From assembly GCA_050303815.1 (NCBI GenBank), contig JBNLCM010000153.1, forward strand, positions 1-21,894: a stretch of 21,894 nucleotides of DNA, written 5' to 3'. Position numbers and translations under genes: made by a program. Positions 1-6,551 of the stretch are shown here, piece by piece. The notes below the pieces were generated by a model. The model made no database searches, was not told the origin of the DNA, and was given only the letters and a program-made list of their open reading frames with translations. The stretch comes from Cognatazoarcus sp050303815. GTDB taxonomy: Bacteria; Pseudomonadota; Gammaproteobacteria; Burkholderiales; Rhodocyclaceae. Positions within the stretch are counted from its first letter, which is position 1, and every line of letters begins with the position of its first letter.

Positions 1-237
1 GCATTGCTGGCCTACCTGCCGCCGCTGTTGGGCCTGGTGGCGGGCGCGCTGGCGATCCCGCCGACCGGCGCCGAGCTGCAACCGCTGGGTGCGCTGCTGG
101 GGACCGTTGCCGGGTTCTCGGGCTCGCGCCTGCTGAGCCGGCTGTATGCCGGCCGACTGACACCGATCCCGCTCGCGCCTACTGCGGGCGGGGTCCGACC
201 CATCATCCCCCTCAAGCAGGAGTTCGAACATGAGTGA
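1..237 (+). CDS. RseC/MucC-like small membrane protein, C-terminal part (5' end outside window)
   Basis: The reading frame is open from the first base and ends with TGA at 235-237, so only the last 78 residues are visible. They contain two hydrophobic stretches separated by a short polar linker: LAYLPPLLGLVAGALA, then LGALLGTVAGFSGSRLL. A basic, proline-rich tail follows. This paired-helix pattern beginning with a YLPPLLG-type motif resembles the membrane part of RseC/MucC (SoxR-reducing system) proteins, some of which lie with rnf or nif genes. That is a family impression, not proof. The stop overlaps the start of the next gene by 8 bases, so the two are translationally linked and probably in the same nif transcript. 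Any N-terminal cysteine motif, which would support the RseC assignment, lies outside the window. Confidence 0.5.
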   Translation, partial: ALLAYLPPLLGLVAGALAIPPTGAELQPLGALLGTVAGFSGSRLLSRLYAGRLTPIPLAPTAGGVRPIIPLKQEFEHE

Positions 238-691
238 AATCGTCGCCGAAGAAGGCCTGATGTCGTCAGACTTCATCAAGGAAATGAACAAGCAGACGCG
301 GGCGCTGGACAGCTACGGCACCTACGACGGCTGGCCGGTCGAGCGGGTGCTGAAACCCTATGTGGTGACCAAGGAAGACCGCCGCATGATCCCCGTCATC
401 GGCGATCCGGACGACGTCACGATCGCCCGCGTGAGGGCCTTCTACAACGCCATCGCGGCGCTGCTCGAAAAGGAGTGCGGTCGCATGGCCAGCTCGCTGA
501 TCAACATTTCGCACGAAGGCTTCGGCCGCGCGCTGATCACGGTCGGCAAGCTGATCGTCGTCGATCGCACGCTTCGCGACGTGCACCGCTTCGGTTTCGA
601 GTCGCTGTCGAAGATGAAGGACGAGGCGGACAAGATCCTCTCGGTGGCCGTGGAGTTGGTCGGCAAGTATCCGGACGTGGCAGGGTTGTGA
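230..691 (+). CDS. NifX-associated nitrogen fixation protein (DUF269)
   Basis: This 153-residue protein matches the DUF269 family, found next to nifX in nearly all Mo-nitrogenase clusters. Recognisable family segments are the N-terminal FIKEMNKQTRALDSYGTYDG, the central ISHEGFGRALITVGKLIVVD and the DVHRFGFESL segment near residue 125. The protein is soluble with no signal peptide. Its exact role is not settled; family context suggests help with FeMo-cofactor synthesis or trafficking. ATG 230 lies inside the end of the upstream gene and is preceded by an AGGAG-like stretch at about 218-222. The DUF683 gene begins 1 base after its stop. The pair DUF269-DUF683 is a conserved nif unit. Confidence 0.9.
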   Translation: MSEIVAEEGLMSSDFIKEMNKQTRALDSYGTYDGWPVERVLKPYVVTKEDRRMIPVIGDPDDVTIARVRAFYNAIAALLEKECGRMASSLINISHEGFGRALITVGKLIVVDRTLRDVHRFGFESLSKMKDEADKILSVAVELVGKYPDVAGL

Positions 692-692
692 G

Positions 693-902
693 ATGAGCGA
701 GGACGAACTGAAGGCGCTGGAAAAGGAGGTGCGCAAGCTGAAGCGCATCGCCTCGGAATGGGCTTCGCAGATGCACGACCTGGTGGAGGACCGCCTCCCG
801 GTGGCCTACGAGGAGATCCCCAGCCTCGCCCAGTCCACCTACGACGCGTGCAAGGCCTGGGCGGACGCCACCAGGAAGCTGTCCGAGGTCACGACGGCCT
901 GA
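693..902 (+). CDS. DUF683 (CCE_0567-type) small nif protein
   Basis: This 69-residue protein starts MSEDELKALEKEVRKLKRIA and forms a predicted two-helix hairpin: charged heptad-like helix, a turn near DRLPVAYEEIP, and a second helix. This is the layout of DUF683 proteins, encoded directly after the DUF269 gene in nif clusters. A structurally studied cyanobacterial member, CCE_0567, was reported as a metal-binding helical protein. Its function in nitrogen fixation is still unclear. The start follows the previous stop by one base (TGAgATG), so the genes are almost certainly co-translated. The length is normal for the family. Confidence 0.88.
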   Translation: MSEDELKALEKEVRKLKRIASEWASQMHDLVEDRLPVAYEEIPSLAQSTYDACKAWADATRKLSEVTTA

Positions 903-910
903 TCCACCGG

Positions 911-926
911 CCCGGCATCCGCCGGG
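911..926 (+). other. Small GC hairpin between DUF683 gene and fdxB
   Basis: CCCGGC (911-916) and GCCGGG (921-926) can pair around an ATCC loop just after the DUF683 stop. No T-run follows, so it is not a clear terminator. In this operon position it could stabilise the upstream mRNA end or attenuate readthrough into fdxB. It is seen in sequence only; the function is inference. Confidence 0.35.
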
Positions 927-975
927 CACCACGCAATGATTTTGGCGGGGCAGGGGCCCCGCGCGGAGAAGCACT

Positions 976-1266
976 ATGGATTCGATTACCGGCCTGACCC
1001 GAGGAGGCGCCGAGTGGGTGCCCCAGTTCGTCCTTGAACTCGACCCGGGTAAATGCATTGGCTGTGGCCGCTGCTACAAGGTCTGCCCGCGGGATGTCTT
1101 CGACCTCGTCGAACGCGAAGAAGACGAACTCGACGAGGACCTGGACGACGACAACATGATGGTCATGACCATCGCCAACGGGCTCGACTGCATTGGCTGC
1201 GGTTCCTGTGCCCGCGTCTGTCCGAAGGGCTGCCATACCCACGGACCCAGTGCCGTGGCGGCCTGA
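976..1266 (+). CDS. fdxB: Nif-specific ferredoxin III, 2[4Fe-4S]
   Basis: This 96-residue ferredoxin has two complete [4Fe-4S] cysteine motifs: CIGCGRCYKVCP near residues 33-44 and CIGCGSCARVCP near 72-83. The two are separated by a strongly acidic loop (EREEDELDEDLDDD). The motif pair, acidic insert and closing KGCHTHGP match FdxB, the nif-cluster ferredoxin III. It is thought to carry low-potential electrons in nitrogenase cofactor assembly or to nitrogenase itself. ATG 976 has a GGAGAAG ribosome binding site 7-8 bases upstream. All eight cluster cysteines are present. Its place after the DUF269-DUF683 pair is the usual one. Confidence 0.93.
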   Translation: MDSITGLTRGGAEWVPQFVLELDPGKCIGCGRCYKVCPRDVFDLVEREEDELDEDLDDDNMMVMTIANGLDCIGCGSCARVCPKGCHTHGPSAVAA

Positions 1267-1276
1267 GGCCCGAGGC

Positions 1277-1621
1277 ATGGTCCATCCGGCCGGTGTGGTC
1301 GGCCTGCTGTTGGCGGCCTGCGAGCGGATGAATGGCCTGGCGGCGGCCTGGCAGCCGCCGGACGGTCCGCTCGTGCAGGCGGATCGCGTGGTCTGGGAGG
1401 AGACCCGCGATCCCTATTCGGGCGTCCCGGTGCAGGTCGGACGCTGGCCGCCCGATGGGGCCGGGCGGCGTGGCGAAATCCGCGTCAACGATGACGGCAG
1501 CTTCTTCGCCGAGCACGATGTGCTGGCCTGGGAGGCGGGCGAGTTCATCGAGGCGGTGACGGCCTGGGGGCGGGGAGACCGCCTCTGTGGCGAAGTGCGC
1601 ACGCTGGCTGCGCCGGACTGA
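1277..1621 (+). CDS. Unrecognised nif-cluster protein, 114 aa
   Basis: This is a small soluble protein I do not recognise. It begins at ATG 1277, eight bases after a GAGG, and directly follows fdxB. The same frame extends further upstream, but that part overlaps fdxB and would be out of keeping with the operon. Features visible are a hydrophobic N-terminus (MVHPAGVVGLLLAACERM), a central DRVVWEETRDPYSGVPV segment, and an acidic stretch INVNDDGS-like at about residues 70-80 followed by HDVLAWEAGEFIEAV. It has one cysteine in the first helix and one near the C-terminus. Azotobacter-type nif clusters carry uncharacterised small genes in this same interval, so a role in nitrogen fixation is likely by context only. 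Confidence 0.75.
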   Translation: MVHPAGVVGLLLAACERMNGLAAAWQPPDGPLVQADRVVWEETRDPYSGVPVQVGRWPPDGAGRRGEIRVNDDGSFFAEHDVLAWEAGEFIEAVTAWGRGDRLCGEVRTLAAPD

Positions 1622-1642
1622 GAAGAAGAGGAGACCCGAACC

Positions 1643-2092
1643 ATGATGATCGAGATGGGAGCACCTGCCTGCGAACAGGCGCTGCTGCTGCCGGACTGGC
1701 ACTGTGTGCTCTATCACAAGCAGCGAACCAGCGCCCGCACGCGATTCCTGAGGCTGGGCGGCGACGTGGTGTTTCCGCAGCCAGGCGAGGACGACGTCGT
1801 GGTCGAGGGTCCGGCGACCGGTATCGTGCAGTCGCATCCGGCCGCCGGCCTGGCCGGCGTGTCGACGACGGTGGGACTGTCGGCGGCCTCGCTTCGGGTG
1901 GAAGGGGAACCGCTCGCCGCCATCGGCGACCCGCCGGCGCCGGTGTGGCTGGTCGAGGTGACCACGGTCGACCCGCCCTTCGACGCGGTCGCCGCGACCG
2001 GCGCGGCCTTCGTCTCGATCATGGAGATGCGTGACGTGCCCGAGGGGCAGCGCGCCCTGCTGCGCCTCGCCTACGAGCGGATCCTGGGCTGA
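1643..2092 (+). CDS. Unrecognised nif-cluster protein, 149 aa
   Basis: This is a soluble protein of unknown function. It starts at ATG 1643, or possibly the adjacent ATG 1646, about 9 bases after a strong AGAGGAGA. It is the last gene before the terminator at 2108. The N-terminal third (WHCVLYHKQRTSARTRFLRL) is basic. The middle is rich in valine, glycine and alanine and looks beta-stranded. The end is helical (EGQRALLRLAYERILG). Two cysteines lie in the first 30 residues (PACEQ and WHCVLY). It shows no transmembrane helix and no known metal or nucleotide motif. With the preceding gene it forms a pair between fdxB and iscA-nif, an interval that holds uncharacterised genes in other nif clusters. 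Confidence 0.78.
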   Translation: MMIEMGAPACEQALLLPDWHCVLYHKQRTSARTRFLRLGGDVVFPQPGEDDVVVEGPATGIVQSHPAAGLAGVSTTVGLSAASLRVEGEPLAAIGDPPAPVWLVEVTTVDPPFDAVAATGAAFVSIMEMRDVPEGQRALLRLAYERILG

Positions 2093-2107
2093 CAGGACGC
2101 AAGCCTC

Positions 2108-2158
2108 GGTCAACGGAGAGCGGGCAGTGCCGATCGGCGCTGCCCGTTTTCGTTGACC
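2108..2158 (+). terminator. Bipartite hairpin terminator ending the first nif operon
   Basis: An inner stem CGGGCAG (2121-2127) / CTGCCCG (2140-2146) encloses the palindrome GCCGATCGGC (2129-2138) and is followed by TTTT (2147-2150). An outer pair GGTCAACG (2108-2115) / CGTTGACC (2151-2158) can close a longer stem. It lies 15 bases after the last stop codon and before the NifA/sigma-54 control region. It therefore should separate the fdxB transcript from the iscA-nifUS transcript. Confidence 0.85.
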
Positions 2159-2202
2159 GGCGTCAAAGCTGGCGCCCATCCCGATTGCATCCGGTCGTGG
2201 TT

Positions 2203-2218
2203 TGTGGGCTTTGCAACA
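2203..2218 (+). promoter_or_regulatory. NifA upstream activator site (TGT-N10-ACA)
   Basis: TGT at 2203-2205 and ACA at 2216-2218 are separated by exactly 10 bases, the established NifA binding consensus. The site is about 97 bases upstream of the -24 element at 2315, a normal distance for a looping activator. A second, imperfect dyad TTGT-N11-ACAA lies at 2256-2274 and could be a weak helper site. Confidence 0.82.
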
Positions 2219-2314
2219 TCCCACACCCCCTGCGCTGGAACCTACCGAACAATGCTTGTCGGTCGCGTGCACAACAAGTGTGAAAAAACAGTTAGTTAGG
2301 TAGTTTCTGTGGCG

Positions 2315-2330
2315 TGGCATGGGCGTTGCG
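2315..2330 (+). promoter_or_regulatory. Sigma-54 (RpoN) -24/-12 promoter
   Basis: The sequence TGGCATGGGCGTTGCG places the invariant GG (2316-2317) and GC (2328-2329) exactly 10 bases apart, with TGGCA and TTGC matching the -24/-12 consensus closely. Transcription should start near 2340, leaving a leader of about 30 bases before iscA-nif. Together with the NifA site it marks a nitrogen-fixation-specific promoter. Confidence 0.85.
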
Positions 2331-2372
2331 AAGGGTAGACCGTCACCCTCAACAACCCCGAAGAGGCTTGCC

Positions 2373-2696
2373 ATGATCACCCTGACCCCGACAGCACTCG
2401 ACGCGGTTCGCCGTTTCGTCCAGACCTCCGCCGACCCCGTCGCCGGCCTGCGCATCTCCGTCGCCGGTGGCGGCTGCGCCGGTCTTCAGTACGGCCTGAA
2501 GCTGGAAGCCGAAAAGGACGCCGACGACCTCACCCTCGACTTCGAGGGCCTTACCGTCCTGGTCGATCCGTACTCCGCCCCGCTGCTCGAGGGCACCACG
2601 GTGGACTTCGTCGATTCTCTCTCGGGAAGCGGCTTCAAGTTCGAGAACCCGCAGGCCAACAAGTCCTGCGCCTGCGGACAGTCGTTCGCGGCCTGA
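2373..2696 (+). CDS. iscA: HesB/IscA-type iron-sulfur assembly protein of the nif cluster
   Basis: This 107-residue A-type carrier has the three conserved cysteines C35 (GGGCAG), C99 and C101 (CACGQSF), the same numbers as in E. coli IscA. It binds iron or a Fe-S cluster and passes it to targets. In nif clusters the paralogue (IscA-nif, sometimes written nifIscA) accompanies NifU and NifS. ATG 2373 is chosen because AAGAGG lies 6 bases upstream. An in-frame ATG at 2319 falls inside the sigma-54 promoter and upstream of the predicted transcript start, so it cannot be used. The gene opens the second nif operon. Confidence 0.93.
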   Translation: MITLTPTALDAVRRFVQTSADPVAGLRISVAGGGCAGLQYGLKLEAEKDADDLTLDFEGLTVLVDPYSAPLLEGTTVDFVDSLSGSGFKFENPQANKSCACGQSFAA

Positions 2697-2744
2697 GCCG
2701 CATCGCATCCATCACGCGTCTTGCATTGAATACGGGAGCCAGCC

Positions 2745-3641
2745 ATGTGGGACTACTCTGAAAAGGTCAAGGAACACTTCTACAACCCGCGCAACGCCGG
2801 TCCGCTCGACGGAGCGAACGGCATCGGCGACGTCGGATCGATCTCCTGTGGCGATGCGCTGCGGTTGATGCTCAAGGTCGAGCCCGAGTCCGAGCGCATT
2901 CTCGATGCCCACTTCCAGACCTTCGGCTGTGGTTCCGCGATTGCGTCGAGCTCGGCGCTGACCGAAATGATCAAGGGCATGACCCTCAACGAGGCCCTGG
3001 ACGTCTCGAACCAGGATATCGCTGACTACCTCGACGGCCTGCCGCCCGAGAAGATGCACTGTTCGGTGATGGGGCGCGAGGCCCTCCAGGCCGCCGTCGC
3101 CAACTATCGCGGCGAGGAATGGAGCGACGACCACGAGGAAGGTGCGCTGATCTGCAAGTGCTTCGCCATCGATGCGGTAATGATCGAAGACACGATCCGC
3201 GCCAACAATCTCTCCACGGTCGAGGATGTCACCAACTACACCAAGGCCGGCGGCGGCTGCGCGGCCTGCCACGAGGGCATCGAGGAAATCCTCGGCCGCG
3301 TGCTGGCGGAGCGGGGCGAGGCCTTCGATCCGAGCGCCAAGGCGGCACCGGAGCCTGCGCCCGCCATGGGCAATCTCGCCCGCATCCGCAAGATCGAGCA
3401 GACCATTGAGATGATCCGTCCGAACCTGCAGCGCGACCACGGCGACATCGACCTGATCGACATCGACGGCAAGAACATCTACGTGAGCCTGAAGGGGGCG
3501 TGCAGTGGCTGCCAGATGGAGGCCGTGACCCTGGGCGGCGTGCAGCAGAAGCTGATCGAGGCCCTCGGCGAGTTCGTCAAGGTCATCCCCATCAGTGCCC
3601 ACAAGCATGCCCCAAGCGGAGCCTGCCTGACGGAGGCCTGA
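2745..3641 (+). CDS. nifU: NifU Fe-S cluster assembly scaffold
   Basis: This 298-residue modular scaffold has three domains. Residues 1-125 are IscU-like, with C35, C62 and C106 and the nearby D37. Residues about 135-185 are a [2Fe-2S] BFD-type domain with C137, C139, C172 and C175. Residues about 210-290 are an Nfu domain with the CSGC motif at C253/C256. The first seven cysteine positions coincide with the numbering known for Azotobacter NifU. The linker before the Nfu domain is somewhat shorter, which explains 298 rather than about 312 residues. NifU receives sulfur from NifS and delivers clusters to nitrogenase Fe protein and NifB. ATG 2745 follows a GGGAG by 7-8 bases. nifS starts 3 bases after the stop. 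Confidence 0.97.
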   Translation: MWDYSEKVKEHFYNPRNAGPLDGANGIGDVGSISCGDALRLMLKVEPESERILDAHFQTFGCGSAIASSSALTEMIKGMTLNEALDVSNQDIADYLDGLPPEKMHCSVMGREALQAAVANYRGEEWSDDHEEGALICKCFAIDAVMIEDTIRANNLSTVEDVTNYTKAGGGCAACHEGIEEILGRVLAERGEAFDPSAKAAPEPAPAMGNLARIRKIEQTIEMIRPNLQRDHGDIDLIDIDGKNIYVSLKGACSGCQMEAVTLGGVQQKLIEALGEFVKVIPISAHKHAPSGACLTEA

Positions 3642-3644
3642 GCC

Positions 3645-4853
3645 ATGGGACCGATCTATCTCGATAACAACGCCACGACCCAGTGTGACCCGAAGGTGGT
3701 CGAGGCGATGCTGCCGTTCTTCACCGAGCAGTTCGGCAATCCGTCGTCGATGCACAGCTTCGGCAACAAGGTGGGGCTCGCGGTCAAGAAGGCCCGCGCC
3801 CAGATCCAGGCGCTGGTCGGCGCCGAGCACGACTCCGAGGTGATCTTCACGTCCTGCGGCACCGAGTCCGACTCGACGGCGATCCTCTCCGCGCTGCGGG
3901 CGCAGCCCGATCGCAAGGAGATCATCACCTCGACGGTCGAGCATCCGGCGGTCCTCAGCCTGGCCGAGCATCTCGAGAAGGAGGGCTACACGGTCCACCG
4001 CGTCAAGGTGGACAGCCGCGGCCGCATCGACCTCGACGAGTACCGGAGCAAGCTCTCGGCAAAGGTCGCCGTCGCCTCATTCATGTGGGCCAACAACGAG
4101 ACCGGCACGATCTTCCCGATCGAGGAGATGGCCGAGCTGGCTCACGAGGCTGGCGTGATGTTCCACACCGACGCGGTCCAGGCGGTCGGCAAGGTACCCA
4201 TCGACCTCAAGCAGTCGAAGATCGACATGTTGTCGATCTCGGGTCACAAGCTGCATGCGCCCAAGGGTATTGGCGTGCTCTATCTGAAGCGTTCGACGCG
4301 CTTCCGCCCGCTGCTGCGCGGCGGACACCAGGAGCGGGGGCGCCGGGCCGGCACCGAGAACGTGCCGGCCATCGTCGGCCTTGGTGTCGCGGCCGAGCTG
4401 GCCCTTGAGCACATGGCCTTCGAGAACACCGCGGTGCGCCGCATGCGCGACCAGCTCCAGGCCGGCATCCTGGCCCAGGTGCCCAATGCCTTCGCGACCG
4501 GCGACGTGGAGAACCGCCTGCCCAACACGGCCAATATCGCCTTCGAGTACATCGAGGGAGAGGCCATCCTGCTGCTGCTCAACAAGGAGGGCATCGCGGC
4601 CTCCAGCGGCTCGGCCTGCACCTCGGGCTCGCTCGAGCCCTCGCATGTGATGCGCGCCATGGGGATTCCCTACACGGCCGCCCACGGCACCGTGCGCTTC
4701 TCTCTCTCTCGCCACACCCGTGACTGCGAGATCGAGCGGGTCATCCAGGCCGTGCCGCCCATCGTCGCCCGCCTGCGCAAGCTCTCGCCCTACTGGGACG
4801 GCGACAAGCCGAAGGCGGACCCCGAGCAGGCCTTCGCGCCGACCTACGCCTGA
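3645..4853 (+). CDS. nifS: NifS cysteine desulfurase
   Basis: This 402-residue PLP-dependent class V aminotransferase-fold enzyme converts cysteine to alanine and an enzyme-bound persulfide, supplying sulfur to NifU. The PLP lysine is K202 in SISGHKLHAPKG. The catalytic cysteine is C325 in SGSACTSGS. Both match the positions and the overall length known for Azotobacter NifS. H100 (VEHPAV) and D176 (HTDAVQ) are the expected cofactor contacts. GGAGG of the nifU end serves as ribosome binding site. The next gene is cysE, 12 bases downstream, which fits a supply chain from serine to cysteine to sulfide. Confidence 0.97.
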   Translation: MGPIYLDNNATTQCDPKVVEAMLPFFTEQFGNPSSMHSFGNKVGLAVKKARAQIQALVGAEHDSEVIFTSCGTESDSTAILSALRAQPDRKEIITSTVEHPAVLSLAEHLEKEGYTVHRVKVDSRGRIDLDEYRSKLSAKVAVASFMWANNETGTIFPIEEMAELAHEAGVMFHTDAVQAVGKVPIDLKQSKIDMLSISGHKLHAPKGIGVLYLKRSTRFRPLLRGGHQERGRRAGTENVPAIVGLGVAAELALEHMAFENTAVRRMRDQLQAGILAQVPNAFATGDVENRLPNTANIAFEYIEGEAILLLLNKEGIAASSGSACTSGSLEPSHVMRAMGIPYTAAHGTVRFSLSRHTRDCEIERVIQAVPPIVARLRKLSPYWDGDKPKADPEQAFAPTYA

Positions 4854-4865
4854 GGAGCGCCGGCG

Positions 4866-5651
4866 ATGAGCGCAGCCGAAGCTGTCGAGACGCCCGCACC
4901 GGGGCTGTGGTCCCTGGTGGTCGAGGACATCGACTCGGTCCTCGCCCGCGACCCCGCGGCGCGGGGCCGGCTCGAGGTCCTCACCACCTACCCGGGTGTC
5001 CACGCGGTGATGTGGTACCGGCTGGCCCACGTGCTCTGGCAGCATCGGCTGAGCTACCTGGCCCGCCTGATCCAGTTCATCACCCGGATGCTGACGCAGA
5101 TCGACATCCACCCCGCAGCCCGGATCGGCCGGCGGCTCTTCATCGACCATGGCACCGGCGTCGTCATCGGCGAGACCGCCGAGGTGGGCGACGACTGCAC
5201 GCTCTACCACGGCGTGACCCTGGGTGGTACCTCGTGGCGCAAGGGAAAGCGCCATCCGACGCTCGGCGACGGCGTCGTGATCGGTGCGGGGGCCAAGGTG
5301 CTGGGCCCGATCCGGGTCGGCGAGGGGGTGCGCATCGGGGCCAACTCGGTGGTGGTCACCGAGGTCCCCGCCAACCGCACGGTGGTCGGCATTCCCGGCC
5401 GGATCGTGCGCAGTGAGGGTGGGCGCAGTCCCGATGGCTTCGACCTGGATCATCACCTGGTGCCCGATCCGGTGGGCAAGGCGCTCGCGTGCCTGCTCGA
5501 CCGCGTCAAGGACCTGGAGACCCGCCTTGAGGCCGCCGGACTTGGCCATGGCGACGCGGCGTCCACGTGCAGCGGCGGCTGCTCGTGTGGCAGCGTGCTC
5601 AAGCACCCCGGCGAGCACGTCGTCAGCGTGGCGCGGCCGAGGGAGCACTGA
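4866..5651 (+). CDS. cysE: Serine O-acetyltransferase of the nif cluster
   Basis: This 261-residue hexapeptide-repeat acyltransferase acetylates serine with acetyl-CoA, the first step of cysteine synthesis. The helical N-terminal part contains TYPGVHAVMWYRLAHVLW. The left-handed beta-helix runs from about residue 80 to 180 and includes IHPAARIG, FIDHGTGVVIGE, YHGVTLGGT and VVGIPGRIV. A nif-specific copy (cysE1) sits in the same place in Azotobacter, where it is thought to raise the cysteine pool for NifS. ATG 4866 has GAGGAG about 8 bases upstream. Unusual is a tail after about residue 225 with C235, C239 and C241 (CSGGCSCG), beyond the normal catalytic core. Confidence 0.94.
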   Translation: MSAAEAVETPAPGLWSLVVEDIDSVLARDPAARGRLEVLTTYPGVHAVMWYRLAHVLWQHRLSYLARLIQFITRMLTQIDIHPAARIGRRLFIDHGTGVVIGETAEVGDDCTLYHGVTLGGTSWRKGKRHPTLGDGVVIGAGAKVLGPIRVGEGVRIGANSVVVTEVPANRTVVGIPGRIVRSEGGRSPDGFDLDHHLVPDPVGKALACLLDRVKDLETRLEAAGLGHGDAASTCSGGCSCGSVLKHPGEHVVSVARPREH

Positions 5652-5652
5652 G

Positions 5653-6174
5653 ATGGACCTGCACGACTTCGACTCCGCCAGCCTCTATTTCGACGAGCCC
5701 TCGTCCGATGCGGTCGAGGCCCTGATGGTCGAAGCGGCCGAAGGCTACGAGGACGGCAGCGGCGAGCTGGCGCTGCTCAAGGCCCATTTTCTGGCGCCCC
5801 GGCAGCTGACGGTGCTGGTGGGCCTGTATCGGTTCTATTTCTACAAACATCGCCTGACCGACGCCGACTGCGTCGCGGTGCGGGCGATGGCGACCGCCGG
5901 CGAGCGACTCGGTTTGCCGGACGACTGGAGCGAGGCTGACGAGATCGCGCTCGCCTGCGCGGCGAGTCGCTCGATCGGCTTGCTGCGGTTCTGGCTGCTG
6001 GCCCTCAAGGCGAGGGCAATCCTCGCCCTGCGCGACGGGCGCCTCGTCGAGGGACGCCGGATGCTCGACAAGCTGCGCGAGCTTGACCAGCACGACCGAC
6101 TCGGCGTGCGCCCCCTGATTGACGTACTGAACGGCCTGGCCAGTGAGGCGGACAGCCCCGCCCTGGCGGTCTAG
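5653..6174 (+). CDS. Unrecognised helical nif-cluster protein, 173 aa
   Basis: This gene of unknown function lies between cysE and nifW, starting 1 base after the cysE stop (TGAgATG) with GGGAG about 8 bases upstream. The N-terminal 40 residues are acidic (DFDSASLYFDEPSSD). The rest is almost wholly helical, with pairs of helices such as LALLKAHFLAPRQLTVLVGLY and ARAILALRDGRLVEGRRMLDKL. The second pair is spaced like a tetratricopeptide or similar alpha-solenoid unit. No catalytic or metal motif is visible, and there is no signal peptide. A frame extending upstream overlaps cysE and is ignored. Uncharacterised genes also lie here in related nif clusters, so a scaffold or chaperone-like role is a fair guess, no more. 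Confidence 0.8.
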   Translation: MDLHDFDSASLYFDEPSSDAVEALMVEAAEGYEDGSGELALLKAHFLAPRQLTVLVGLYRFYFYKHRLTDADCVAVRAMATAGERLGLPDDWSEADEIALACAASRSIGLLRFWLLALKARAILALRDGRLVEGRRMLDKLRELDQHDRLGVRPLIDVLNGLASEADSPALAV

Positions 6175-6212
6175 GCCAATCCCACCCCCGACGGAGCCAC
6201 AGGAGAAACACC

Positions 6213-6539
6213 ATGATCGACGAGATGACCCTGGACGATGCGCTCGATGAACTGGAGAGCGCCGAGGACTTCCTGAACCACTTCGGCGTGCCATTCGACG
6301 CGTCCGTCGTGCATGTCAGCCGCCTGCACATCCTTCAGCGCTACCACGACTACCTGGCGCGCGAAGGCGAGCCCGAGGGCAGCGACGCCGAGCGATTCGC
6401 CGGCTACAAGGGCCTGCTCGAGCGCGCCTACCACGACTTCGTCGAGTCGACGCCGCTCGAGGAGAAGGTCTTCAAGGTGTTCCGCATGCACGAGCCGCAG
6501 GTCGCGTTCGTGCCGGTGGAGTCCTTGCGGATCCGCTGA
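6213..6539 (+). CDS. nifW: NifW nitrogenase-protective protein
   Basis: This 108-residue protein matches NifW, which stabilises or protects the MoFe protein and acts in its late maturation. Family features seen are the N-terminal LDELESAEDFLNHFGVPFD, the HILQRYHDYL helix and the C-terminal KVFRMHEPQVAFVPVESL. The gene lies 38 bases after the helical unknown gene, with a strong CAGGAGAAA ribosome binding site. nifZ follows after 12 bases. The length is normal for the family. Confidence 0.95.
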   Translation: MIDEMTLDDALDELESAEDFLNHFGVPFDASVVHVSRLHILQRYHDYLAREGEPEGSDAERFAGYKGLLERAYHDFVESTPLEEKVFKVFRMHEPQVAFVPVESLRIR

Positions 6540-6551
6540 GCGGAGAACGTC

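Noticed and set aside
2171..2190. Possible -24/-12 element TGGCGCC ... TTGCA
   Set aside because: The spacing between GG and GC is 14, not 10, and it lies upstream of the NifA site; the element at 2315-2330 fits exactly.
2279..2290. Additional TGT ... ACA half-sites near the AT-rich leader
   Set aside because: Spacing is 6, not 10, so it does not meet the NifA consensus.
2319..2372. Upstream in-frame ATG that would lengthen iscA-nif by 18 residues
   Set aside because: It lies inside the -24/-12 promoter and before the predicted transcript start; ATG 2373 has a good ribosome binding site and the family N-terminus.
1163..2455. Long minus-strand open frame of 430 codons across the unknown nif genes
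   Set aside because: It crosses a terminator, the NifA site and the sigma-54 promoter, has arginine/histidine-rich low-complexity sequence typical of antisense frames in GC-rich DNA, and no family resemblance.
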